A stretch of DNA of 64,000 nucleotides from Clostridium putrefaciens (GTDB lineage: Bacteria; Bacillota; Clostridia; Clostridiales; Clostridiaceae): positions 1,178,001 through 1,242,000 of the forward strand of contig NZ_UFWZ01000001.1 in NCBI RefSeq assembly GCF_900461105.1, given 5' to 3'. Position numbers and translations under genes: made by a program. This document shows positions 27,320-36,234 of this stretch, piece by piece. The first letter of the stretch is position 1, and each line of letters begins with the position of its first letter. The notes under the pieces are model-generated. The model was not told where the DNA came from. It did not search any database and was given only the letters and a program-made list of their open reading frames with translations.

Positions 27320-30300
27320 TTGTTTAAAAAATTAAAGTCAAAAAGGTACATAGCATCTTTTGTATCCTTAATAATGATCTTAAGTTTCATTACTCCAATG
27401 GACTTAAAGGTTTTTGCTAGTGAAAAGGATGTGACAAATATCCAAGTTATTGCTACCTCAGATATGCATGGTAGGTTCATGCCTTATGATTATGCAACAG
27501 GTTCAGAAGACTTAAGTGGAAGTATGGTTCAAATATCGACGATGGTAAAAGAATTAAGACTTAAAAATCCAAATACTGTGTTAGTTGATAATGGTGATAC
27601 GATACAAGATAACTCATCATCATTATTTTTAAAAGATGAAGTTCATCCAATGGTTCTAGCTATGAATGAAATGGAATATGATGTTTGGAATCTTGGAAAT
27701 CATGAATTTAATTATGGTATGGATACACTTAAAACTGTAAGTTCTAAATTTACTGGAGAAGTTTTATGTGGGAATGTATTTGATTCCGGTAACAATCCAA
27801 TAGCAAGCTCTTATAAAATAATAGAAAAAGACGGGGTTAAGATAGGAATAATTGGAATGGTAACTCCACATGTCATGAAATGGGATTCGGAAAATTTAAA
27901 GGGATACACTGCAACAAATCCTGCTGAGGAAGCTAAAAAGGTAGCAGAAGCATTAAGAGGCCAAGTTGATATTATGATAGGCTTAATTCATGCAGGAATT
28001 GATGAGGAGTATGGTAATGGAGACTCTGCAAGAGAACTTGCTAAAGCTGTTCCAGATCTTGCAGCCATAGTAGCAGGACATGCTCACTCAACTATACAAG
28101 GGGAAAGAGAAGGGGATGTTATTATAACAGAACCTTACAGACAAGCTAACGCACTTTCAGTTATAGATATTAAAGTTACTGAAAAAGATGGCAAAAAGGT
28201 TATAGAAAATAGAAAAGATGACGTAAAGTCAAAGGTTGTTTCAGTCTCACCTAAAGGTGGCAAGCCTGCTTTAGTAGATGCAAATTTAGTGAATAAATTA
28301 AAACCTCAACATGATAGAGCTATAGCTGATGCAAAAGCAGTTATTGGAGAATTAAAGGGTGGAGATTTAGCACCAAAATCAGAAATAAAGGACATACCGC
28401 AAGCTCAACTTGAGCCTACAGCTATGATAGACCTTATAAATAAGGTTCAAATGTTTTACGGAAATGCTGATGTGTCATCTGCAGCTTTATTTAGAGACAC
28501 TGCGAATATGAAAGAAGGACCAATAACTAAATCAGGTACTACATCAATATATAAGTTTGATAATACTTTAAGAGTATTAAAAGTCAATGGAAAACAATTA
28601 AAAAGATATATGGAATGGTCTGCTACTTATTATAATACATTTAAGCCAGGAGATTTAACTATATCTTTTAATCAAAATGTAAGAAATTATAACTATGATA
28701 TGTTTAGAGGAGTTAAGTATAATATAGACATATCAAAAGAAGCAGGAAGTAGAATAGTAGACTTAACTCATATGGATGGAACACCTATTAAAGACAATGA
28801 GATAATAAAGCTTGCAGTAAATGATTATAGAGCTAATACTACACTGCTAAATGATCAAACAGGACTATTCAAAGGTGAAAATGTAGAAGTTATCTATGAT
28901 TCTTTTAAAACTATGGGTGATGATGGAAGAATAAGAGACTTAATAAAAAAATATATAGTAGAAGAGAAGAAAGGAATTATAACTCCAGAAAAAGATGAAA
29001 ATTGGGCTTTAACAGGATATAAGTGGGATGCTTCTGATAGAGCTTCCGTAATTAAATTAATTAATGAAGGTAAATTAAATATACCAAGATCAGAAGATGG
29101 AAGAACTCCAAACGTAAAGTCTATAACGACTAAAGACTTATTGATGCTAGATAATAACATTGTAGATATTTTATCTCTAAATGATTTCCATGGAGCATTA
29201 AAATGCGAAGGTAAAAATATAGGAGCTGCAAAGCTTGCAGGGGAAATAAATAGACTAAAAGTTGAAAATCCTAACACAATAGTAGTTGCAGCTGGTGACT
29301 TATTCCAGGGAAGTCCAATGTCCAATTTAAAGAAGGGTGAACCAGTAGCAAAGTTCTTAAAGTTAATAGGACTTGAAGTTTCAGCAGTAGGTAACCACGA
29401 GTTTGATTGGGGACAAGATTTAATACCTGGATGGGCAAAAACAGGAGGATTTGATTTTCTAGCAACTAATATTTATGATAAAGCAACAGGAGAGCCAGTA
29501 GAATGGGCTAATCCTTATAAGGTTATTGAAAAAGGTGGAAAGAGAATAGCATTTATAGGAATCGCTACTCCGGAAACAGCTTACAAGACAAAACCTGAAA
29601 ATGTTAAAAATATTGAATTTAAAGACCCAGTAGAAAGTGTAAATACTTGGGCTAAAAAGATAAGAGAAACCGAAAATGTAGATGCTATTATAGCACTTAC
29701 TCACTTAGGAGCTTCACAAGATTCTAAGACAAAAGAAATTACAGGGGAAGCAGCAAACTTAGCTAAGAATGCTAATGGAATTGATGCTGTTATAAGTGCT
29801 CACTCTCATCAATATGTAAATGGAATAGTAAATGGAATTCCAGTTGTACAAGCTAGAAATAACGGAAGAGCCTTAGCTAAATTATCTTTAGAATTTAATA
29901 AGGATAGTGGAAAGTTATCTAAGGTTATGAATAGTGTAGAAGATTTATATTTAAGAAAAGATTTAGTTGAAGATCCAGAAGTTAAAAAAATGTATGATGG
30001 ATATAATAAAGAATTAGAACCAATTTTAAATGAAGAAATAGCCACTTTAGATACAGACTTAACACATAATAGAGACGACGGACTGTCAGTACTTGGCCAG
30101 TTTACAACAAAGCTTATGGCTGAAGCTGCAGGAGTTCAAATAGGGATAACTAATGGTGGAGGAATAAGAACACCTATAGATAAAGGTAATATAACTATGG
30201 GTAAGATGTATGAAGTATTCCCCTTTGATAATACACTTGTAACTATGAAGCTTAAAGGTTCAGATCTTAAAAAGGCAATAGAACATGGTATAATGCCTGA

Positions 30301-30841
30301 AGGATTTGGTTGGGGACAATTTTACGGTATAAAAGTATATTATGATAAGGATGCAAAGGCTGGAGAGCGGGTTACATCTATGAGATTATTAGATGGTACC
30401 CCAATAGATATGGTAAAATACTATACAGTAGTTACTAATGACTTTATGATGGATAAAGGTGATAATTATGACTTTTCAAATGCTATTGATGTAGTGGATA
30501 CTGGAGAGCCCATAAGAGATTCTATGGTTAAGATAATAAAATCTATGGGACATGTATCTTTTAAATATGAAGATCATTTAATAGCAGGAGAAGATGCTAC
30601 TATAGATGAACCAAAGGGTAATCAAGGACAAAATCCAAAAGAAGACTTAGATAAGCCTGAAAGTGGAACGATTATAGCAGATAAAGATTCAAAAATAGCA
30701 ATTAATAAAATAAATTTACCAAAGACAGGTTCAATAGTAGGGGTATCACAACTAATAACATTAGGATCACTTATTGTATTAGTTGGAATATATTTATTCT
30801 TAAATGATAAATATAAAAAGAAAAAAGAAGATGTAGCATAA
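27320..30841 (+). CDS. Cell-wall-anchored double 5'-nucleotidase / 2',3'-cyclic-nucleotide phosphodiesterase
   Basis: TTG start at 27320 after AAGGGGGCG; 1,173 residues. An N-terminal signal peptide (KKLKSKRYIASFVSLIMILS) is followed by two tandem units, each a calcineurin-like metallophosphatase plus a 5'-nucleotidase C-terminal domain. The first has IATSDMHGRF, VDNGDTIQDN and NLGNHEFNYG (residues about 45-140); the second has LSLNDFHGAL, AAGDLFQGSPMSN and GNHEFDWG (about 620-700) and NGGGIRTPIDKGNIT. The protein ends with LPKTG (about residue 1133), a hydrophobic helix and KKKK, a sortase signal. It resembles Bacillus YfkN and likely releases nucleosides and phosphate from extracellular nucleotides. 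Confidence 0.9.
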   Translation: MFKKLKSKRYIASFVSLIMILSFITPMDLKVFASEKDVTNIQVIATSDMHGRFMPYDYATGSEDLSGSMVQISTMVKELRLKNPNTVLVDNGDTIQDNSSSLFLKDEVHPMVLAMNEMEYDVWNLGNHEFNYGMDTLKTVSSKFTGEVLCGNVFDSGNNPIASSYKIIEKDGVKIGIIGMVTPHVMKWDSENLKGYTATNPAEEAKKVAEALRGQVDIMIGLIHAGIDEEYGNGDSARELAKAVPDLAAIVAGHAHSTIQGEREGDVIITEPYRQANALSVIDIKVTEKDGKKVIENRKDDVKSKVVSVSPKGGKPALVDANLVNKLKPQHDRAIADAKAVIGELKGGDLAPKSEIKDIPQAQLEPTAMIDLINKVQMFYGNADVSSAALFRDTANMKEGPITKSGTTSIYKFDNTLRVLKVNGKQLKRYMEWSATYYNTFKPGDLTISFNQNVRNYNYDMFRGVKYNIDISKEAGSRIVDLTHMDGTPIKDNEIIKLAVNDYRANTTLLNDQTGLFKGENVEVIYDSFKTMGDDGRIRDLIKKYIVEEKKGIITPEKDENWALTGYKWDASDRASVIKLINEGKLNIPRSEDGRTPNVKSITTKDLLMLDNNIVDILSLNDFHGALKCEGKNIGAAKLAGEINRLKVENPNTIVVAAGDLFQGSPMSNLKKGEPVAKFLKLIGLEVSAVGNHEFDWGQDLIPGWAKTGGFDFLATNIYDKATGEPVEWANPYKVIEKGGKRIAFIGIATPETAYKTKPENVKNIEFKDPVESVNTWAKKIRETENVDAIIALTHLGASQDSKTKEITGEAANLAKNANGIDAVISAHSHQYVNGIVNGIPVVQARNNGRALAKLSLEFNKDSGKLSKVMNSVEDLYLRKDLVEDPEVKKMYDGYNKELEPILNEEIATLDTDLTHNRDDGLSVLGQFTTKLMAEAAGVQIGITNGGGIRTPIDKGNITMGKMYEVFPFDNTLVTMKLKGSDLKKAIEHGIMPEGFGWGQFYGIKVYYDKDAKAGERVTSMRLLDGTPIDMVKYYTVVTNDFMMDKGDNYDFSNAIDVVDTGEPIRDSMVKIIKSMGHVSFKYEDHLIAGEDATIDEPKGNQGQNPKEDLDKPESGTIIADKDSKIAINKINLPKTGSIVGVSQLITLGSLIVLVGIYLFLNDKYKKKKEDVA

Positions 30842-30854
30842 TAATTTTAACTGG

Positions 30855-30895
30855 GAAAATAAGTATCTTAATTAATTAAGGTACTTATTTTTTAT
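30855..30895 (+). terminator. Terminator after nucleotidase gene
   Basis: AAATAAGTATCTTAATT pairs with AATTAAGGTACTTATTT, then TTTTATTAT. Confidence 0.8.
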
Positions 30896-30978
30896 TATAA
30901 ATATAAATTAGCAATAACTTTTATTTATCCAACATAAACTTACTAAAAGAAAAGTATAAATAGTATAGGGGTGATAAA

Positions 30979-31176
30979 ATGTTTATTGTTATAAAGAAAA
31001 AACAAATAATTGTGGGACTGATAATCATTATAATCTGCATTATTTCTATCTTTGGAATAATTTATCTTAAGGGTAAAAATACTTTTAATGAAACCTACAC
31101 TAATTATGTTGCTATTAGTGTAGATGATATTGGATGCAAGGGAAGGGACTTAAGTCCCTTCCATATATCTATTTAA
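30979..31176 (+). pseudogene. Truncated N-terminal gene remnant with signal anchor
   Basis: A 65-residue frame with a good ribosome site (AGGGGTGAT). It starts with a basic segment and one long hydrophobic helix (KKKQIIVGLIIIIICIISIF), then NETYTNYVAISVDDIGCKG. The last residues come from translation through the palindrome at 31141-31162, so the real C-terminus has been lost and the frame runs into the terminator of a neighbouring dead gene. The layout resembles the start of an exported enzyme such as a polysaccharide deacetylase, but I cannot identify it. Confidence 0.5.
31141..31162. terminator. Perfect 22-bp palindrome
   Basis: GGAAGGGACTT followed by its exact reverse complement. It lies at the end of the dead threonine aldolase gene (leftward) and was probably that gene's terminator stem, although little T-run remains on either side. 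It now marks the junction of two gene fragments. Confidence 0.5.
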
Positions 31177-31490
31177 TTATTAATATTTTTAATGTATATA
31201 CCATTTTTACGATATCCTTTTTTCTTACCCAATAGTTTGTAACAAATCTCATATCACAATCTTCAGGAGGTTTTATTTTTATTCCATTTTCATGGTCAAA
31301 TTTAAGATTTCCAATCATATCATTTAAGGCTACAATGGAAGCTACAGCTAAAAATCCTTACTGTCTAAGACCACCACCCATAAGTTGTCTATTCTTCCTA
31401 GACTTATTTATAAAATCCTTATTTCAAGGTAAGATTGAACCCACAGGAGCACATAGTCCTTTTAAGAAACAAATATTAGAACGTGACAGT
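31169..31490 (-). pseudogene. Low-specificity L-threonine aldolase remnant (C-terminal third)
   Basis: Read leftward, the region encodes SNICFLKGLCAPVGSIL, then NKDFINKSRKNRQLMGGGLR, GFLAVASIVALNDM and a tail to a stop at 31169-31171. This matches the segment of PLP-dependent threonine aldolase downstream of the active lysine (SKGLxAPVGSxLxGxxxFI, GGGxRQ). Two in-frame stops (TGA at 31424-31426, TAA at 31358-31360) interrupt it, and the N-terminal two-thirds is missing. It is a decaying pseudogene. The stretch 31491-31644 beyond it holds only the leader of the DMT transporter gene. Confidence 0.8.
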
Positions 31491-31539
31491 AATTAGTTCT
31501 TTCGTTTGGGTCTTTTTTAAATTAGTTATGTGTTGTATA

Positions 31540-31552
31540 TCACATTATGTGA
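31540..31552 (+). promoter_or_regulatory. Short palindrome upstream of the DMT transporter gene
   Basis: TCACATTATGTGA is a perfect 6-1-6 inverted repeat about 95 bases before the start codon, in an otherwise AT-rich leader. It may be a repressor operator; the regulator is not evident. Confidence 0.35.
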
Positions 31553-31644
31553 CATAATATTAAAAACTTATGAATATTTTAATGAATTATTGTAAAAGTT
31601 CAATTATAATTTATATGTGGGATTTAAATTAAGGGGGATTTGTA

Positions 31645-32544
31645 ATGCAAAATAAAAAGGTATATCATGGCTTAGCCATATTACTTATGTTTATATGGGG
31701 ACTATCCTATTTAAGCATTAAGGTAGTAGTTTCAGAAATTGAGCCTACACTTGTGGCATTTTATAGATTCTTAATAGCATCTATAATTTTATATACTATA
31801 ATGAAATTAAAGTATCCAGAGGAAAAGGTATTAAAAGAAGATAAGTTAAAAATGATGATTGGAGGATTCTTTGGAGTAGCATTATATTTCTTTTTTGAAA
31901 ATTATGCTGTATCATTTACGTCTGCTTCAAATGTATCAATACTTATATCATCAATACCAATATTTACATTATTATCACAAAGAATAATATTTAAAGAAAA
32001 GCTTACTACATTTAAAATATTAGGAGCTACTTTAAGTGTTATAGGAATAATAATAGTTGTTTCAAGTAAAGACAAGGTTAATTTATTTTCTTCAGGAACA
32101 TTAGGGGATTTAATGGCTCTTGGAGCTGCTATAAGTTGGGTTATATATAATATAGTAACTAGTAAGTTTAAAGGTGAATATAAGAGTATAACTATAAGTG
32201 CTTATCAGACTATATTTGGAACAATTTTTCTAAGTCCTGCTTTACTAATATCAAAACCAACCATGCCTTCAAATTTAGCTATTATCAATATACTTTACCT
32301 TTCTATAGCATGTTCCGTTGCAGGATATATAATATATATATTTTGTTTAAAGAAACTAGGGCCAACGGTTATAACTACATATATCAATTTACAACCAATA
32401 ATAAGTTTATCAGCATCAGCACTTATATTAAAAGAGAGTGTTGCTTTTATACAGGTAATAGGGAGTATAATTATAATTACAGGAGTATTCCTGGTTAATT
32501 TTGAGGATAAGTTTAGTAAAAAGACGTTTGAAAAGTCTATATAA
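31645..32544 (+). CDS. EamA-family (DMT) transporter
   Basis: A 299-residue membrane protein with ten hydrophobic helices arranged as two EamA repeats. Landmarks are MFIWGLSYLSIKVVVSEIEP near the start, GALLAALSWA-like sequence (GDLMALGAAISWVIYNIVTS) in the second repeat, and the terminal INLQPIISLSASALILKESV. These drug/metabolite transporters export amino acids or small metabolites; the substrate is not predictable. Ribosome site AGGGGGA. Confidence 0.88.
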   Translation: MQNKKVYHGLAILLMFIWGLSYLSIKVVVSEIEPTLVAFYRFLIASIILYTIMKLKYPEEKVLKEDKLKMMIGGFFGVALYFFFENYAVSFTSASNVSILISSIPIFTLLSQRIIFKEKLTTFKILGATLSVIGIIIVVSSKDKVNLFSSGTLGDLMALGAAISWVIYNIVTSKFKGEYKSITISAYQTIFGTIFLSPALLISKPTMPSNLAIINILYLSIACSVAGYIIYIFCLKKLGPTVITTYINLQPIISLSASALILKESVAFIQVIGSIIIITGVFLVNFEDKFSKKTFEKSI

Positions 32545-32546
32545 AA

Positions 32547-32590
32547 TAAAAAAAATATACTTCTAATATTAGAAGTATATTTTTTTATTA
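32547..32590. terminator. Bidirectional terminator
   Basis: AAAATATACTTCTAATATTA and GAAGTATATTTT form a 14-bp stem between the convergent DMT and D,D-carboxypeptidase genes, with A- and T-runs outside. Confidence 0.85.
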
Positions 32591-33825
32591 GTATTTCTTT
32601 TTAATTTTGACTTAAAAAACAATACAAGAACTGTTATTATTATTATAGAAATTAAGGTTCCGATATAAAGAAGTAAATTAGCCTTTATTAAATCGGATGT
32701 TGAGACCTTAGGATATAATGCATATTTTTTTGAAACTAAAGGTTCTTTTAATGTTAGTTTAGCAGCACTGAGATTCTTGTTCAATTTCCAAGGATTAAGT
32801 CCTACTGTATTAATATCTTTTTTAATAGACTGCGTATTTATAGGATTTTCATAATACTCAATATCTTCCTTTAAAGTTAAAGGAACATCTATGGTCTTAG
32901 AAGGACCAAAAATCCCAAAGGATTTATATTGTATTGGCAAAGTTTCAATAATGTCACCTTTACTAATAAGAGTAGTTTTTTTTGCACTATAGCTAGCATC
33001 TATAATCTTTTCAGTATCATTGAATATAGCTAAATCTTCACTATCAAATATAGATTTTAAAACTACAGATACAAGTCTTCTTCCATCTCTTTCATATATT
33101 GAAACAAAACACTTGCCAGCTTCAGAAGTATAACCGGTCTTTCCACCTATGTTACCTTTTTGTCCTAAAAACTTATTTCTATTTTCTACTAAAAATTTAT
33201 CTTTATTAGGGAGTTCTATAGAATCCTTTTTTATAGATAAGGTTTCTCTAACCCACGAATTATCATAAGATTTTTTACCTAATATGGCTATGTCTAAGGC
33301 GGTACTATAGTGATTTTCATCATGTAAACCATTTGCAGTTACAAAATTTGTGCTTTTCATTCCGAATTCTTTAGCTTTTTCATTCATCATTTCAATAAAT
33401 ATATCAGAATCAGTAGCTACATTATCTGCTATTATATAAGCAGAATCATTAGCAGAATATAATAAAAGTGCCTTCATAACATCGTTAGATGTCATAGTTG
33501 AACCTACATCAATAGGCTTTACACTAGCGTTTAAAGAATAAGCTGGTTGCTTTTTAGCACTTTTAGTATAGGTTAAAACATCCTCCTTGCTTTTGTTTTC
33601 AGCAAGTAATATAGCTGTCATAAGTTTTGTTGTACTTGCAGGATACATTTTATCCTCTGAATTAAGATCGAGTATGACTTCCATAGTATCCATGTCAACA
33701 ACTACAGCAGATTTGGCATAAATCTTTGGAACTTGTACAGCATCAGCTTTAGCAGAAATCATAGGTGAAAATAAACTTAATGATAATGCAAAAACCATAC
33801 TTTTTACTAAAGTAATCTTTTTCAT
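32569..33825 (-). CDS. D-alanyl-D-alanine carboxypeptidase (PBP5/6 type)
   Basis: A 418-residue exported penicillin-binding protein that trims the terminal D-Ala of peptidoglycan stem peptides. A signal peptide covers residues 1-28. The three active-site motifs are STTKLMTA (SxxK, near residue 63), SANDSAY (SxN) and GGKTGYTSEAG (KTG). A C-terminal beta domain precedes a final membrane helix (NLLLYIGTLISIIIITVLVL) with a basic tail, which anchors the protein, as in DacF-like enzymes. Ribosome site AAGGAGAAA. Confidence 0.92.
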   Translation of the reverse strand: MKKITLVKSMVFALSLSLFSPMISAKADAVQVPKIYAKSAVVVDMDTMEVILDLNSEDKMYPASTTKLMTAILLAENKSKEDVLTYTKSAKKQPAYSLNASVKPIDVGSTMTSNDVMKALLLYSANDSAYIIADNVATDSDIFIEMMNEKAKEFGMKSTNFVTANGLHDENHYSTALDIAILGKKSYDNSWVRETLSIKKDSIELPNKDKFLVENRNKFLGQKGNIGGKTGYTSEAGKCFVSIYERDGRRLVSVVLKSIFDSEDLAIFNDTEKIIDASYSAKKTTLISKGDIIETLPIQYKSFGIFGPSKTIDVPLTLKEDIEYYENPINTQSIKKDINTVGLNPWKLNKNLSAAKLTLKEPLVSKKYALYPKVSTSDLIKANLLLYIGTLISIIIITVLVLFFKSKLKRNTNKKIYF

Positions 33826-33937
33826 GAAATTTCTCCTTTTTAACTTTAATTATCTTCAAATATTATTAATATTTTGAGATTATAGTTATAGAACTTTTAT
33901 TTTTAAATATCATTTACGTATTACAATGTTATTTAAA

Positions 33938-33978
33938 ATAATATTATATAATTTAAGATAATATTATATAATTTAATA
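33938..33978. repeat. Two-copy 20-bp AT-rich tandem repeat
   Basis: ATAATATTATATAATTTAA occurs twice in a row at about 33939-33957 and 33959-33977, upstream of the carboxypeptidase gene and before the IS element. It may be promoter sequence or slippage. The wider 33826-34046 stretch otherwise shows only AT-rich promoter-like DNA. Confidence 0.5.
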
Positions 33979-34195
33979 TGAGCGTCTAAAACCTTCATCA
34001 GTATAACATTTTTAAAAAAATAAAACAACCATAATAGAGGTGGTACCAGGGCAATTGCATCCTTATATTGTAATGAGCTAAAGTTTAATCATATTTTGGT
34101 AGTATAAGGATATTGTTGCACTTGAAAATATAGAAGTTTAATATAACGTTTACTTAAGATATTAGAACTGTAATAACTTTATGAAAACGATGTTT

Positions 34196-35314
34196 CTATT
34201 GGATTGAAGTTAAAACCTTTCTTAAATAATCATTATCCCAACCGGATTTGAGTCTTTTAGCTTTTACACCAATCTTTACTGATTTTTCATTTTTTAATAA
34301 GTTTAAAGCTATATGCCTTAAGATGGCAAAGTTTTCAGCTGCATTTTCAATTCTTATTCTGCTATCATCTTCTCTAAAAGCAATATCTAAAATCCAATGT
34401 AAGCTATTCTCTATTCCCCAATGTTTTCTAATGGCATCAGCAACCTTTTCAACATTTTCTGTTAAGCTCGAAATATAATACCTTCTTTCTTTAGATGTTT
34501 TATCGCCTATGGTTCTTTCAGATTCAACCATAATTATACTATTTAGGTTTTTCCACTCTGACTTCTGTGAAAGCCAGTTTAAATCGTTAATTAAGTAATG
34601 TTTACGTGTTTCAATTCTGCCATGATCTTTGTTAGTAGTCTTGAAAAAACTATATTCAACATCAGCAAATTTATTCTTAGATTCTTCTTCAAAAAAGTAT
34701 TTTATATCGTTGGAAAAGTTTTTATGATTACCTTTTAAAGCTAAAACATAATCTCCGCCCTTTTTGATTATTTTTTTAGCTATATTTTTTTGAGTACCCA
34801 TAGCATCAATTGTTACTATAGATTTATTTATATCTATCTTATCTAATAATTCTGGAATTGCTGTTATTTCATTTGATTTATCATTAACCTTTATCTGACC
34901 TAAAACTAAACCTAACTGATTTGACCATGCACTTACCATATGAATAGCTGATTTATTGTTACTTGTATCAAAGGAATGCCTAACTGTCTTGCCATCTATG
35001 GCAATTACGTCACCAGTAACTTTATCAGAAATATCTTTGATCCACTTAATAAACGCTTCCTGAAATTCTTTTGGATTAATAATAGAAAATACTCTTCCAA
35101 AAGTATCATGGGATGGTATCCCATGATTAAGCTCTAAGAATGTTGAAAACCACTCTTGTTTTGATGTGCCATATTGAGCTATATCTGTCCATGTATCGGC
35201 TCCGCATATTATTGCACAAGTTGCTATTGTTAGTATATCAATAAGCTTATGTTTTGAATTATTATCTCTTGGGTCTGAAATGCTTATAAAAGAATTTGAA
35301 AGTTCGTGATACAT
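34196..35314 (-). CDS. ISAs1-family transposase
   Basis: A full-length 372-residue DDE transposase of the ISAs1 (H-repeat) family: DPRDNNSKHKLIDILTIATC at the N-terminus, VIAIDGKTVRHSFD, IVTIDAMGTQKNIAKKII with catalytic aspartates, LALKGNHKNFSNDI and the C-terminal signature HWGIENSLHWILDIAFREDD. No frameshift, so probably active. Confidence 0.94.
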   Translation of the reverse strand: MYHELSNSFISISDPRDNNSKHKLIDILTIATCAIICGADTWTDIAQYGTSKQEWFSTFLELNHGIPSHDTFGRVFSIINPKEFQEAFIKWIKDISDKVTGDVIAIDGKTVRHSFDTSNNKSAIHMVSAWSNQLGLVLGQIKVNDKSNEITAIPELLDKIDINKSIVTIDAMGTQKNIAKKIIKKGGDYVLALKGNHKNFSNDIKYFFEEESKNKFADVEYSFFKTTNKDHGRIETRKHYLINDLNWLSQKSEWKNLNSIIMVESERTIGDKTSKERRYYISSLTENVEKVADAIRKHWGIENSLHWILDIAFREDDSRIRIENAAENFAILRHIALNLLKNEKSVKIGVKAKRLKSGWDNDYLRKVLTSIQ

Positions 35315-35322
35315 AATTATAA

Positions 35323-35378
35323 AAATCCCCTTTACATTAGTAATATTATTAAATAAATTCTACTATGTAAAGGGATTT
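35323..35378 (-). promoter_or_regulatory. Hairpin covering the transposase ribosome site
   Basis: AAATCCCCTTTACATTAGTA (35323-35342) pairs, with two bulges, with TACTATGTAAAGGGATTT (35361-35378). On the leftward transcript this stem contains the transposase ribosome site (AAAGGGGA) about 10 bases before the start. A transcript entering from outside would fold and hide it, while one starting inside the loop would not, as in IS10/IS50-type control. This role is inferred. Confidence 0.5.
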
Positions 35379-35417
35379 AACTCAAGTTTTTAAATGCAAT
35401 TGCCCTGAGGTGGTACA

Positions 35418-36035
35418 ATGAGTATACAAGATATAAAAAGTGTATTTAATAAAAGAAAAGCTGGTATAATGGGTGACTTTAAGAAAAGCTCTGTAATGAT
35501 TTTATTAGAAAATACAAATGGAGTAACCTATATAATATTTGAAGTTAGAGCATTAACATTAAGACATCAACCAGGAGATGTGTGTCTTCCAGGCGGAAAG
35601 ATCGAAAAAGGTGAATCACCAAAAGAAGCTGCTATAAGAGAAACTATGGAGGAATTAAATCTAATAAGAAAAGACATAGAATACATAGGAGAAATGGATT
35701 ACTTTATAACTCCTTATGGAAGCATTATGTATACCTTTGTAGGTGAGTTTATAGGTAATAAGGATATAATTCCAAGTCCTTATGAAGTAGATCATATATT
35801 TAAGGTGCCACTAGAATTCTTCTTAGAGGAAGAACCAATTTTTTATGAAATGGAGATAGGGCCTAAAAGTACAGAGGGATTTCCTTTTGAATTAATAAAT
35901 AAGGGAGAAAGTTATAATTTTTCTAAGGGGATATTATCACAGTACTTTTATAAGTATGAAAACCATGTTATATGGGGATTTACTGCTAGGATAGTAAAAG
36001 GGTTTGTAGATATTATAAAGAAAGATTATAAGTAA
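35418..36035 (+). CDS. NUDIX hydrolase, CoA-pyrophosphatase-like
   Basis: A 205-residue protein with the Nudix box GGKIEKGESPKEAAIRETME followed by ELNL (residues about 57-80), where the metal-binding REtxEE core is intact. The preceding RHQPGDVCLPGG resembles the CoA-diphosphatase signature (LRxHxGxxxFPGG), so it probably hydrolyses CoA or related dinucleoside diphosphates. The ISAs1 element sits immediately upstream: the ribosome site GAGGTGG is regenerated by the target repeat, but the native promoter is now 1.4 kb away, so expression may be low or driven from the element. Confidence 0.85.
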   Translation: MSIQDIKSVFNKRKAGIMGDFKKSSVMILLENTNGVTYIIFEVRALTLRHQPGDVCLPGGKIEKGESPKEAAIRETMEELNLIRKDIEYIGEMDYFITPYGSIMYTFVGEFIGNKDIIPSPYEVDHIFKVPLEFFLEEEPIFYEMEIGPKSTEGFPFELINKGESYNFSKGILSQYFYKYENHVIWGFTARIVKGFVDIIKKDYK

Positions 36036-36234
36036 TAAATATTGACATGAGGGGTTAGTAAATTTATAAATACTTTTTGAAGATTTAAATAAAAGCTTAA
36101 TAAAAGACTGTTAGTATTATAACGTTTACCCATCTACTTTAAGATTTAACATAAAAAATATTAATTTATAGGGATTTTTAGAAGAAAATATTCATATATT
36201 TTAATAGATGTAATTAAAGAAGGGAGTAAATATA

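Larger units (their letters stand above)
34047..35407 (-). mobile_element. ISAs1-family insertion sequence
   Basis: A complete 1,361-bp element bounded by perfect 14-bp inverted repeats CAGGGCAATTGCAT (34047-34060 and, inverted, 35394-35407). It is flanked by 9-bp direct repeats AGGTGGTAC at 34038-34046 and 35408-35416. One intact leftward transposase gene. It landed inside the ribosome-binding site of the NUDIX gene, and the target duplication restores that site on the right side. Confidence 0.94.

Noticed and set aside
28894-30045. Several leftward frames of 60-140 residues inside the nucleotidase gene
   Set aside because: They mirror codon use of the real rightward gene and have no ribosome sites or family features.
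30979-31176. Intact small-protein gene
   Set aside because: Its C-terminus is encoded by the terminator palindrome of the neighbouring pseudogene, which indicates truncation.
34036-34052. GGTGGTACC resembling a T-box antiterminator motif
   Set aside because: It is created by the junction of the target repeat AGGTGGTAC and the first base of the ISAs1 element; no specifier stem or terminator surrounds it.
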